Positions 8,988 through 17,372 of a stretch of 64,000 nt of DNA are shown here, one piece after another (positions within the stretch are counted from its first letter, which is position 1; each line of letters opens with the position of its first letter). The notes beneath the pieces are model-generated. The model was not told the origin of the DNA and searched no databases. It worked only from the letters and a program-made list of their open reading frames with translations. Both the position numbers and the translations under genes were made by a program. Source of the DNA: Rhodocyclaceae bacterium (GTDB lineage: Bacteria; Pseudomonadota; Gammaproteobacteria; Burkholderiales; Rhodocyclaceae); NCBI GenBank assembly GCA_020445665.1, contig JAGRGD010000294.1:21605-85604 (forward strand), given 5' to 3'.

Positions 8988-9809
8988 TCAGGCCGCAGGC
9001 ACGCGACGCTGCCGCCACGCCAGGAGTCCCAGCGCACCGGCCAGCAGGGCGAGCGATCCCGGTTCCGGTACGGTGCCGCCGCCAACGACGCTGGCGCCGA
9101 GGAGCTGATCGGCGCGCAGAGCGACATCGGAGATACGGACTTCGTCGATGACGCCGTCGAGGAACTGATTCTGGCCGTCCTGCAGGTTGCCGATACCCAG
9201 GCCCGGAGTGAAGGCGCCATTCAGGGCAAGCGTGTCGGGTCGGTGCACGGTCGTCGTCGAGCCAACCTCGACGCCATCCAGGAACAGGCGCATCTGCCCG
9301 GTGGCGTCGTCGATCGTGCCTGCAAGATGAAAGGACACACCGAGCGGAAGGGTCACGGACGAATGCACGGCCACAGCGCCGCCGCTGCCCTCGATGTAGA
9401 AGCGCGCCCGGTTGTCGAGGATCCCCAGATAGAACGGATCCCTTCCGCTGCGCGTGTCGCCGCGGAACACGATCTGGTCGAGGTTGCCGGGACCCGGCAA
9501 CGCGTCCAGGGTCACGACGGCCTCCACCGTCAGGCTTGGGCTCCGGAAGGCCGCGGAATCGCTGACGAAGACCCGGTCGTTCAGCCCGTCGAAGCGCAGA
9601 CCCGAGCCGCCGCCCAGGCTTTCGTAAACTGGCCCATTGATCGCAGTCCCGTTGTGCCCGTTGCCCGACACGTCGCTGATGGTGCTGGCCGTCGTGCCGG
9701 CCGGTCCGCTGAAATCCCAGTGCGCGATCACGGCTGCATAGGCGCTCCCTGAGAGCGCCACCGTGGCGGCAGCCGCCAGTTGCGAAACGGTTCTGTTGAT
9801 CGGATTCAT
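8988..9809 (-). CDS. PEP-CTERM sorted exoprotein with LamG-like domain
   Basis: 273 residues. A signal peptide (cleavage near SAYAA, about residue 26) precedes a LamG/concanavalin A-like lectin domain over about 27-235: WDFSGPAG, DVSGNGHNGT, LRFDGLNDRVFV, LFLDGVEVG and LDGVIDEVRIS. The C terminus is a classic PEP-CTERM tail, VPEPGSLALLAG followed by a hydrophobic stretch and RQRR, recognised by exosortase (EpsH/XrtA systems) and linked to exopolysaccharide-rich matrix. No exosortase gene is in the window. It is transcribed toward the kinase gene before it, and the upstream region carries a good sigma-54 promoter match, as reported for PrsK/PrsR-controlled PEP-CTERM genes. The sugar or polymer bound is unknown. 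Confidence 0.88.
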   Translation of the reverse strand: MNPINRTVSQLAAAATVALSGSAYAAVIAHWDFSGPAGTTASTISDVSGNGHNGTAINGPVYESLGGGSGLRFDGLNDRVFVSDSAAFRSPSLTVEAVVTLDALPGPGNLDQIVFRGDTRSGRDPFYLGILDNRARFYIEGSGGAVAVHSSVTLPLGVSFHLAGTIDDATGQMRLFLDGVEVGSTTTVHRPDTLALNGAFTPGLGIGNLQDGQNQFLDGVIDEVRISDVALRADQLLGASVVGGGTVPEPGSLALLAGALGLLAWRQRRVPAA

Positions 9810-9893
9810 GGAGATCCCCCTCTTCTGTCTGGTCTCTTCCGGCGCCGGAAGGGCCTTCAGCCGGCCAACCCGTCGCCCTGCAGGAAACCGAAA

Positions 9894-9909
9894 CGCAAGG
9901 GTTATTCCA
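9894..9909 (-). promoter_or_regulatory. Sigma-54 promoter upstream of the PEP-CTERM gene
   Basis: On the minus strand TGGAATAACCCTTGCG matches the -24/-12 consensus TGGCAC-N5-TTGCW at the invariant GG and GC with the correct 10-base separation. It lies about 85 bases before the start codon at 9809. PEP-CTERM genes are known to be activated by the PrsK/PrsR sigma-54 system in related bacteria; that this one is so controlled is inference. Confidence 0.55.
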
Positions 9910-10045
9910 TTTCTGCAAACATTTGTCTCAACTAATAATTTTTATGACGGCGCAGATCCTGCCGCCGCACTGTAAAGACGACCGACAGCGGTCCGACCCC
10001 GACGGTCGGGCATCGTCCGGGGCACCCTTGACGCGCCTCGCAAGC

Positions 10046-10774
10046 TCAGAAGCGCTCCACAGAAGGTCGCAGGTCCAGCTCCTGGGTCCAGGCGCTGGGC
10101 GGCTGCGCGGCCAGCGCGAAGTAGGCTTCGGCGACAGCGTCCGGATCGAGGTAGCGCCCGTCCGCGTCCCCCGCATGCTCGACCACCTCGGGCCGCCGGA
10201 TACGCCCGTCGATGACCACATGGGCCACGTGGATGCCCTGCGGCCCGAGCTCCCGCGCCATGCTCTGGGCGAGCGCCCGAAGGCCGAACTTGCCGACGGC
10301 GAGGTTGTGGAAGCCGGCGCTGCCACGCAGGCTGGCGGTCGCGCCGGTAAACAGGATCGTGCCACCCAGCCCGCCCGCCTCGAGGCGCTGGCGCAGGCTG
10401 CGGGCCGCCTCGCGCCCGACCAGGAATCCGCCCAGGCAACTGGTCCGCCAGCACCGCTCGAACTCTTCGAGCGGGGTGTCGAGCAGCGGCCGCTGCACGA
10501 AGGCGCCGGCGTTGTAGATGACCACGTCGGGACAGCCGAATTCGCCCTCGGCCCACTCGAACAGGGCCTGCACCGACGACTCGTCCGTCGCGTCGCAGCG
10601 CCGCACCAGCACGCCGTGCCCGAGCCCGCTGTATTCGGCCGCCAGCGCCTCGAGACGCGAAGGCTGGCGGCAAGCCATCACCACGTTCATCGACGCCCGC
10701 CCGAACCGGTGGGCCAGCGCCGCACCGAGGCCGGGGCCTGCGCCCACGATGATCACCAGCTTCTTCGCATCCAT
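10046..10774 (-). CDS. Short-chain dehydrogenase/reductase family oxidoreductase
   Basis: 242 residues starting MDAKKLVIIVGAGPGLG; the ATG at 10774 follows a GGGAGAG ribosome site, and the upstream in-frame extension has no such support. The glycine-rich cofactor motif GAGPGLGAALA is near residue 10 and a Rossmann fold follows, with YNAGAFVQRP in the NAG position. The usual YxxxK active site is altered: the expected region reads FHNLAVGKFGLRALAQ, giving H-N-L-A-V-G-K in place of Y-x-x-x-K, so catalysis by the standard mechanism is doubtful. The substrate is unknown. It is transcribed away from the PEP-CTERM gene's promoter region. The gap behind it contains a dispersed repeat. Confidence 0.85.
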   Translation of the reverse strand: MDAKKLVIIVGAGPGLGAALAHRFGRASMNVVMACRQPSRLEALAAEYSGLGHGVLVRRCDATDESSVQALFEWAEGEFGCPDVVIYNAGAFVQRPLLDTPLEEFERCWRTSCLGGFLVGREAARSLRQRLEAGGLGGTILFTGATASLRGSAGFHNLAVGKFGLRALAQSMARELGPQGIHVAHVVIDGRIRRPEVVEHAGDADGRYLDPDAVAEAYFALAAQPPSAWTQELDLRPSVERF

Positions 10775-10944
10775 GCCCGCTCTCCCGGCTGCCGGCGCCC
10801 CGCGGGCACCGAATTCTTCCAAGGGTAGACCAGGCCCGGGGCGGCGGCGATGTGGCGCCGGGAACGCAGCCTGTAAACGCGGCAATCATCAGGCGATTAC
10901 CGTTCAGGCGCTTCGCGGTCCGCTCCCGCCCTCGCCTTTGTATG

Positions 10945-10995
10945 TTGAAGGGGGAGGAAGACCTGCCCGCAGTCGTTACCTGTTTGCTTGCCGGG
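10945..10995 (-). repeat. Dispersed intergenic repeat, copy A
   Basis: Read on the minus strand, this begins CCGGCAAGCAAACAGGTAAC and ends in a CTTCCTCCCCCTTCAA tract. Near-identical or diverged copies lie at 26671-26720, 26855-26890 (inverted) and 23365-23415. It abuts the stop codon of the broken hemerythrin-like gene. It resembles short non-coding repeat families and has no coding potential of its own. Confidence 0.6.
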
Positions 10996-11436
10996 TTAAT
11001 GGCCGCCGGCCCGCGCCACCTCCTCCAGGTCGCGCGCCGCCAGCAGCTGGCTTTCGTCGTCTCGGAAGATCCCCGCGCCAGCGGAATGACCGCGCGCGCC
11101 TCTTCGCGCAGATGATGCGCCATGCACCGTTGCAGACGCCGCGCGAAGGGCAGCCAGGTCGGCGAACCGGCGCCGGTCCGCTGCAGGCACGCGATCAGGG
11201 GCGCGAACTCGTCGTGCTCCGCGAGGCTGTGGCGTGACCGTTTGACGGTGGGCGCATGCATCGGGAGCGGCACGTAGAAGCCGTCCTCCTGGGCCCGGCC
11301 GGCATTCGAGCGCCCGCTCGAGCCGAAGCAGGGCGCTCTGGCACAGGGAAGCCGGATTGCGGGTGTCCGCGAGGGGGTTGGCCAGGTGCCGCTGGCGGTC
11401 GTGGCCGCGCACGATCGCCTCGAATACTGTCCTGGG
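10996..11436 (-). pseudogene. Hemerythrin-like (HHE) protein broken by two compensating frameshifts
   Basis: No single frame is complete, but three segments join into a plausible hemerythrin-like protein. The first, about 11436-11335, reads DPRTVFEAIVRGHDRQRHL...LLRLERALE. The second, in another frame at about 11330-11080, reads AQEDGFYVPLPMH...SRHSLAEHDEFAPLIACL...RCMAHHLREEARAVIPLA. The third, back in the first frame, reads GIFRDDESQLLAARDLEEVARAGGH and stops at 10996. The His-Asp-Glu and HHLREE patterns supply the di-iron ligands of the HHE family. No convincing start codon remains in the first segment. Either the gene is decaying or two single-base sequence errors are present. Confidence 0.6.
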
Positions 11437-11481
11437 ATCGCGCCCTATCGGGGGTGCGGGGTCGCGGGGCGAGGGCCGCAG

Positions 11482-12870
11482 TCAGAATTCGCGCGCAGTA
11501 CGAGGGCTCAACAGATTCTCTTCGCTGGCGTCACCCAGTTCCTCGACCACCTTCTCTTCGATGCTGCGGTCGGCGCTGACGTCGGGCGTCTCGCCCGCGC
11601 TGGCGGATGGCGAGGGCGTGGGCCGGGCCGTCGGCGGGGCCGCCAGAGTGCCCGCGGCGGCCGGCGCGCCGACCATGCGCAACTGGTATACGGGCTCGGG
11701 CATCACGATGCCCGCCTCGTCGAACGCGGCCTTGAGTGCCCGAATGGCTTCGCTGCGCACCTTGATGAAGCTGACACGGGTCTGGTCGACCCAGCCATAG
11801 GCCCGCAATTGCACGTTCGAGTCGCCGAGGGCATCGACGACCACGACGGGGGGTGGTTCGACGAGCACACCCGGAACGGTCGACAGGGTGTCGGTGGCGA
11901 GCTTGAGCGTGGGCCGCAGGTCGAGATCGGTATCGACGCCGATGTCGAACTCGAAGCGGCGCTCCGCATGCCGCGTGTAATTGACGATCACCGACTTGAA
12001 GACGGTCGCGTTGGGAATCCGGACGTGATTGCCGTCCGGAGACAGCAGCACCGTGGCGCGGGACGTCAGCCGCACGACATGGCCTTCGTGTCCGTCGATG
12101 GCCACGAAGTCATTGACCGCGAACGGGTTCCGGAGGCTCAGCAGGAGGCTCGCGATGTAGTTCTCGACCGTATCGCGCACGGCAAAGCCCAGGGCCAGGC
12201 CCAGGATGCCGGCGGCGCCGAGCAGGGTGCCGATGAGCGCAGTGGCGTCGAACAGTACAAGGACGACGAAGATCCCACCCACCACGATGGCGATGTGGAG
12301 GAGCTGACCCGCAAAGATGGCCAGGAACGGATTCGGCGTGATGCGCCTGAGCAGCGTCTGGCGCTGCGAAAGTCGGCGCCCGAGCCACCAGGCGAGCACC
12401 AGGATCAGTCCCGAGAGGGCCAGCAGGGGCAGACTGGCGGCGAGGCTGCCGAACATCCCCTGCAGGGACTGGCGGCCCACAACAAGGCGTCGTTCGAGCG
12501 AGCGGTCCACCGCCAGCCGGCTCTCGACCGCGACAACCCCGTCGATCTGACTGGCGAAGCGCCGGGCGCGCATGACCAGCGCCTGGGAGGCGACCTCGCC
12601 ATCCAGTGTCACGACCCCGCCCTCCACGCGCACGTCAACATGTGCGAGCCCGTCCACGGCCGCGAGGATCTGGCGAAGCCGTTGCCCGATGGCCCCGTCG
12701 GCCGGCCGGTCCGCACCCAGTTCGATCAGGCGCTCGGGCGCCTCCGCTGCGGCGGCTGGCGCAGTCAGAACATCGCCCGCACCGCGGGCATCCGCGACAT
12801 GGCCCAGCGTGAGGACGATGCCCAGCAGGATCAACAGCAGGCACAGGGGCCACGGGGTCGTGCTTGGCAT
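11482..12870 (-). CDS. BON-domain mechanosensitive channel of the MscS family
   Basis: 462 residues. A signal-like N-terminal segment is followed by a BON-like domain near residues 60-125 (VDVRVEGGVVTLDGEVAS), then three membrane helices at about 143-166, 185-210 and 213-240. The pore-lining helix region is LLGAAGILGLALGFAVRDTVENY, typical of MscS with small residues lining the gate, followed by the beta domain (NDFVAIDGHEGHVV) and the cytosolic vestibule. The C-terminal 60 residues are Pro/Ala-rich and charged. The protein should release solutes on hypo-osmotic shock in the inner membrane, with the BON domain probably binding lipid or peptidoglycan in the periplasm. It is monocistronic as far as can be seen. 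Confidence 0.88.
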   Translation of the reverse strand: MPSTTPWPLCLLLILLGIVLTLGHVADARGAGDVLTAPAAAAEAPERLIELGADRPADGAIGQRLRQILAAVDGLAHVDVRVEGGVVTLDGEVASQALVMRARRFASQIDGVVAVESRLAVDRSLERRLVVGRQSLQGMFGSLAASLPLLALSGLILVLAWWLGRRLSQRQTLLRRITPNPFLAIFAGQLLHIAIVVGGIFVVLVLFDATALIGTLLGAAGILGLALGFAVRDTVENYIASLLLSLRNPFAVNDFVAIDGHEGHVVRLTSRATVLLSPDGNHVRIPNATVFKSVIVNYTRHAERRFEFDIGVDTDLDLRPTLKLATDTLSTVPGVLVEPPPVVVVDALGDSNVQLRAYGWVDQTRVSFIKVRSEAIRALKAAFDEAGIVMPEPVYQLRMVGAPAAAGTLAAPPTARPTPSPSASAGETPDVSADRSIEEKVVEELGDASEENLLSPRTAREF

Positions 12871-13028
12871 GGGCAGGCGCTCCGGCTTGAGGCGCGGACG
12901 ACGACCGTCCGCCCGGACACGGTAGCGAAGTCACCGCGCCGCGCCCGTCGGCGCCCGCCAGCGGCGCCCGTCAGACAACGCCTACGGTGAGCCGAAGCCA
13001 CCTTCCGGTGGGCGGATCGTCGCCCGCC

Positions 13029-14246
13029 CTACCGTCGCCGCCCCTCGGGCCCATAGCGGCTCCAGAACTGGCTGAACGACTCGCACAGTCGTGGCGGATC
13101 GGGCAGCCAGCGGGGCGGGTCGCGCAGCTCGGTGGCGAGCGCGGGAAGCACCTCCCGGTAGCCGGCATAGCGCACCCGCTCAGCGATCACCCGCCGCCCC
13201 GCCAGGGGCAGCGCGAGCATCGTCGCGTCGCCGACGAACAGGCGGTCGCAGGCCCGCCGCAGCCGCGGCAGGACGAACTGCCAGCGCTGGGCCGACCAGG
13301 GAAACTGGCGATGGAATGGCAGGTGCACCACGCCGAGCACCAGTGCGCCGCCCGGCTTGCGCGCCGGCGGACGCAGGTGCCAGGGGTGCAGCAGCACCAC
13401 CGTGCGACCCTTCTCGATGCACGGCGGCAGGCCATCGCCCGCCTGCAGCAGGGCCGGTGGCGGGCAGGCCAGGGGTGGCGGCTCGCTCACCGGCTCGCCG
13501 CCACGACCGCCGAACAACATGCGCCCGGAACCGCGGGCGAGGGCATCCAGCGTCGCGTAATCGGCATCCAGGGCCGTGCCGGCGCACTGCCACTCGGGCG
13601 GCGCGTGGCGGGCCACGTTCTCGGCGTTGAAGAGGTAGGGCTTGCGGCTGAAGGTGGCGGCGACCCACTGCCACGACAGGTGGTTGGCCGCCAGGTCGCC
13701 GTCGAGCAGATGGGCGAGCATCCAGTCGGCGCCGACCCGCCAGTCCACCTTGGCGTAGTGCACGACGAAGGCCGCCAGCCACATGCGCGCGTGGTTGTGG
13801 AGGTAGCCGCTGTGGTAGAGCGTGCGCACCGCCACATCGACGGTCGGGATGCCGGTGCGCGCCTCGCGCACCGACGCCGGCAGCTCGGGAGCGTACCGGA
13901 CGCCCGCGAGGCCGGGACGGACCGATTCGAGAATGCCGTCGCCAAGCTGACCCCAGACGTGATGGAAGAACTCGCGCCAGGCAAACTCGTAGGCGAGCTT
14001 GTGTCGGGCGCGCAGGCCGCGATAGCGCACCAGCCAGGCCACCACCTGGGGCACCGGCGCAAAGCCATGGCTGATCCACGGCGACAGCCCGGTCACCGCG
14101 CCGTCCAGGTGGTTGCGGCTGCGTCCGTAGGCCGCCACGTCCACGGCCTGCAGGCGCGCGGCGAACAAGGGGTCGGCCTGCCAGGCCTCGGGCAGGACCT
14201 CGGCCTGGGAGGCCGGGTCGATCTGCAGCGCCAGTTGCTCTCTCAC
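13029..14246 (-). CDS. Photolyase/cryptochrome-like FAD-binding protein with a C-terminal extra domain
   Basis: 405 residues from GTG 14246, which has a good GGAGG site five bases upstream. Residues about 20-245 match the FAD-binding helical domain of photolyases: GLSPWISHGF, FAWREFFHHVW, GIPTVDVAVRTLYHSGYLHNHARMWLA and NHLSWQWVAATFS. The usual N-terminal antenna (Rossmann) domain is missing in front. Instead about 150 residues follow the FAD domain (TVVLLHPWHLRPP, VLGVVHLPFHRQFPW, CDRLFVGDATMLALPLAG), which read like an alpha/beta domain, so the domain order appears inverted. DNA repair or blue-light sensing are both possible; lesion specificity cannot be told. It ends near the MscS gene start on the same strand but with a separate 158-base gap. 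Confidence 0.8.
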   Translation of the reverse strand: MREQLALQIDPASQAEVLPEAWQADPLFAARLQAVDVAAYGRSRNHLDGAVTGLSPWISHGFAPVPQVVAWLVRYRGLRARHKLAYEFAWREFFHHVWGQLGDGILESVRPGLAGVRYAPELPASVREARTGIPTVDVAVRTLYHSGYLHNHARMWLAAFVVHYAKVDWRVGADWMLAHLLDGDLAANHLSWQWVAATFSRKPYLFNAENVARHAPPEWQCAGTALDADYATLDALARGSGRMLFGGRGGEPVSEPPPLACPPPALLQAGDGLPPCIEKGRTVVLLHPWHLRPPARKPGGALVLGVVHLPFHRQFPWSAQRWQFVLPRLRRACDRLFVGDATMLALPLAGRRVIAERVRYAGYREVLPALATELRDPPRWLPDPPRLCESFSQFWSRYGPEGRRR

Positions 14247-14388
14247 TCAGCCTCCACAAGGGTGCGACCGATGATGGACACACGCACGGACCTACCCGTT
14301 CCCCTGCCGCAACGCGTCAGCCTGTTCGCGCCGAAGCGCCCCATTCCGATATCATTTGCCGCCACGTCAACACCCCGATGGCATAATC

Positions 14389-16761
14389 ATGCACCACGCC
14401 CTCGCGCCCGCCGCGCTGCTGATCCTCGCGGCAGGCGCCGTAGCCGCCGCCACCCCATCCTCCGCGCTCGTCGAGAACGCGCCCCCGACCTTCATCGCAG
14501 CCAGTCCGGAACAGGTCCTTGCGTTGGCCAGCCGCCTGCCAAAGGGGTTTTCGGGCCACACCTACCTGGACCCGAGCCGCTACCGGTGGCACCTCCATAC
14601 GGGCGATCTGGAGATCGAAGACAGCTTCTCCAGCGATCATGCCCTGATCGTCGACGGTTCGCTGACCATTCGCGGCGACTACAACGATTACGAGGGCGGT
14701 ATTGGCCTGCTGGTGGTCCTGGGCGATCTGCTGGTGGACGATGTCCATAGCTGGGGCACCCTGTCGGTGGCCGGTACGCTGCGCGCCAGCGGCCTGATCT
14801 ACGCCATGGGCAACGACTTCGTGTTCGATGCGTCGCAGGTCGTCGCACCGGCCCTGGTGATCGACGACAAGAGCGGCAGCGTCGGCGGGGTCGAGTCGCC
14901 GGTCTATCTGTCGAGCTGGCAGGAGACGTCGCCCGGCACCGCGCTGGCCAGCCTGCGGACCCTCGCCCCGGAGCTGATCGCCGGCGCGCTGGATGGCGAA
15001 GACGGGGCCCAGGCCTGGCCCGACTGGAGCGTCTTCCGCGAGCGGATGATGCGCGGCGAGGCTGCGACCCGCGCGACGCCAGGTCCGGCGACCCTGGCCG
15101 ACGACCTCGCGCTGGCGCAGGATCCGGCCAGCGCCGACGAACAGCTCCGCGCGCTGATCGCCCGGGATCGGCTGCTCGCCACCGCTGTGGCACAGCGTCC
15201 GGTGCTCTCCGACGCCCTCGCCGACGCCCTGATCGACCAGGGCGACCCCCTCGCCCTGGGCTGGCTCGCCCGCCAGCCCACCTGCCCCGCTCGCCGTCTC
15301 GAGCGCATCGTCGCCCGCGTCCCGGCGCTGGCCGAGATCGCGCTCGCCCACCCCAACGCCAGCGCGGCCCTGAAGGCACGCAGTGCACAGGGCGCCACGC
15401 CGGCGGCCCGGCTGGCGCTGGCCGGGCGGCCGGATCTCGACACCGGCCTGCTGGCAGGGCTGCTCGCCGACCCCGACCCCGCGGTACGCAAGCAGGCCCT
15501 GTGGACCCACGCGCCGCGCCTGAGCCCGGCACAGCGGGGGGCACTGGCCGCGGACCCCGACGCCGAGGTGCGTGCGGCGGTGCTGAACGCCCGCTACCTG
15601 CGCCCGGACGCATCCATCCTGCGGGCCGCGGCAAGCGACACGGCGCCCGAGGTGCGCCGAGCCCTAGCCCAGCATCTCGCAGACCAGGCCCTCGGCCGGA
15701 TCGATGCGCCCATCGACCTGCCGACGCGCCAGGCCATCGCCGCCAGGCTGCTCGCCGATCCGGAGCCTGACGTGGTCCTCCCTGCCATCACCGCCGCGGC
15801 AACGGCCGAGCAGCTTGCGGCCCTGGCGCGCCTCCCCGAGGCGCGCCGCGAGTTTGCCCGCGAGCAGATCGCCCACGGCACCCTGGACCCGGCCCTGCAG
15901 CAGCGCCTGGCCCGCGATCCGGCGATGCGCGTGCGCCACGCGCTGGGACGCAACCTGGCCCTCGGCGACGCCGCCCAGGCGATCCTCTTCGACGGACTCA
16001 CGCCCGCGGCCAGCCGCCAGCCGGTGTCACCCTTCGCGACGGCGGCCTGGAACCGACTCGTCGAAGGCCCCGAGGGCGCGATCGCCAAACTGCTCCAGAA
16101 CCCCAACGCCACGGCGGCCAGCGTCGAGCGGGCCACCGCCTACTGCGTCGCCACGAAGGGCAACGCGAGCTTCTGCGGCGAGCTTCTCAATCGCAAGGAT
16201 CTCGCCGCCACGCAGCTCGAGGCACTCGCCGCTGCGCTGACCGGGGAATCCCTCGACGACGTCGCGCTGACCGCCCTGGGCGCGCCCTACGCGAGCCGCC
16301 GTATCGTGACCTGGGCGGGGCGACACTGGTACGACGAGGCCGACATCCATGCCGGCCTGATCGCGCTCTCCCAGGCCTCCGATGAAGCCTTCTGGCGCGG
16401 TCTGGCCGAGTCTCCGGTGAGGGCATTGCGGGAGATTGCGGCGATCAACGTGGCGACCCCGATCGACGCCCTCGAGGCACTTCTCGCCGAAGAGGATCCG
16501 GACGACCCGATGTTCGTCGGCACCAATCCGTCGCTGGGTGCGGACCGACTCGCGCGCATCGCCGACTCGCCGATGGCGCCAGTGCTGCTGAACAACACGG
16601 CCGCCACCGCGGAGCAGATCGCCCGGCTGCGCGACCGCGCGATCGCCGCGGGCGAGGGCCTGGTGGCAGACGCGTGCATCGAATGGCTCGCCGCTCGGGC
16701 GGTGCGGGGCGGTGCAGGGGGCCAGGGAGCGACGTCCGACCCTCGGGCCGGCAGCCGCTGA
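14389..16761 (+). CDS. Secreted protein with bactofilin-like beta region and HEAT-like repeats
   Basis: 790 residues from ATG 14389. A signal peptide ends near AAAT (about residue 24). Residues about 60-180 are a beta-rich region of short alternating repeats (DHALIVDGSLTIRGDY, LLVVLGDLLVDDVHSWGTLSVAGTL) resembling polymer-forming bactofilin-type solenoids. From about 230 to the end come many leucine/alanine-rich helical repeats with the recurrent form LxxLLADPDPAVRKQAL, DPDAEVRAAVL and DTAPEVRRALAQHL, that is HEAT/PBS-lyase-like units. Such repeats usually form protein-protein interaction scaffolds. The cellular partner and function are unknown. The BON protein gene follows 164 bases later. 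Confidence 0.7.
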   Translation: MHHALAPAALLILAAGAVAAATPSSALVENAPPTFIAASPEQVLALASRLPKGFSGHTYLDPSRYRWHLHTGDLEIEDSFSSDHALIVDGSLTIRGDYNDYEGGIGLLVVLGDLLVDDVHSWGTLSVAGTLRASGLIYAMGNDFVFDASQVVAPALVIDDKSGSVGGVESPVYLSSWQETSPGTALASLRTLAPELIAGALDGEDGAQAWPDWSVFRERMMRGEAATRATPGPATLADDLALAQDPASADEQLRALIARDRLLATAVAQRPVLSDALADALIDQGDPLALGWLARQPTCPARRLERIVARVPALAEIALAHPNASAALKARSAQGATPAARLALAGRPDLDTGLLAGLLADPDPAVRKQALWTHAPRLSPAQRGALAADPDAEVRAAVLNARYLRPDASILRAAASDTAPEVRRALAQHLADQALGRIDAPIDLPTRQAIAARLLADPEPDVVLPAITAAATAEQLAALARLPEARREFAREQIAHGTLDPALQQRLARDPAMRVRHALGRNLALGDAAQAILFDGLTPAASRQPVSPFATAAWNRLVEGPEGAIAKLLQNPNATAASVERATAYCVATKGNASFCGELLNRKDLAATQLEALAAALTGESLDDVALTALGAPYASRRIVTWAGRHWYDEADIHAGLIALSQASDEAFWRGLAESPVRALREIAAINVATPIDALEALLAEEDPDDPMFVGTNPSLGADRLARIADSPMAPVLLNNTAATAEQIARLRDRAIAAGEGLVADACIEWLAARAVRGGAGGQGATSDPRAGSR

Positions 16762-16925
16762 GTCGCCTGACAGGGGGTTGGCGAATCCGGTGTCGGAGGG
16801 CGCCTACGCGGCGAGCCGGCCGCCACCGATGGTCGGCGGCGGCGCGGCGCTCCAGACTGGATTCATCGGATCGTTCGCCACGGCTGGCGCCTGCCGCGCC
16901 GGCCCCGGCGGCGAAAGGAGGCCCC

Positions 16926-17372
16926 ATGAATCCCCACCTGCCCTGGCGCCACGCGCGTGGCCGCCTCGCGCGCGGCCTCGTCGCGGGCTGCGCCGCCACC
17001 CTCCCCCTGCTCGCGCAGGCCGCCGACAACCCGTCGGCGCCGGCCCGGAGCGCGCCGCTTGGCAGCGCGCCGACGATCGGACCGGCGACCGCCCCCGCGA
17101 CCCCATCTGCGGCGGATCGACGCCTCGCCACCACCGTGCGCGAGGCGCTCGCGGCGGACCCCCAGGTCGAACTCTCCGAGATCGACGTGCAGGTGAACGC
17201 CGGCGTCGTCACCCTGTCCGGGCTCGTCAACACCCCGGCCGAGGCGCAGCGCGCCAGGGACATCGTGCGCGCCCTCGCCGGCGTCCTGCTGCTGCGCGAC
17301 CAGCTCGTCGTGACCCACACCCCGGACGGCACCGACGACAGCACCATCCGGCGTTCGCTCAACGACGCCTGA
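16926..17372 (+). CDS. Periplasmic BON-domain protein
   Basis: 148 residues from ATG 16926 with AAAGGAGG eight bases upstream. A signal peptide ends near QAADN (about residue 35). After a Pro/Ala-rich linker a single BON domain occupies about residues 75-140 (REALAADPQVELSEIDVQVNAG, VVTLSGLVNTPAEAQRARDI). BON domains in OsmY-like proteins bind phospholipid and are envelope-stress associated. The 3' end overlaps the convergent acetyltransferase gene by 14 bases. Together with the BON-MscS gene at 11482 this hints at a local interest in osmotic or envelope stress, which is inference. Confidence 0.75.
   Translation: MNPHLPWRHARGRLARGLVAGCAATLPLLAQAADNPSAPARSAPLGSAPTIGPATAPATPSAADRRLATTVREALAADPQVELSEIDVQVNAGVVTLSGLVNTPAEAQRARDIVRALAGVLLLRDQLVVTHTPDGTDDSTIRRSLNDA

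Noticed and set aside
10886-10944. Possible extension of the dispersed repeat or an integron-like site
   Set aside because: The stretch before copy A contains GCAATCATCAGGCGATTACC but has no matching partner in the other copies and no integrase core.
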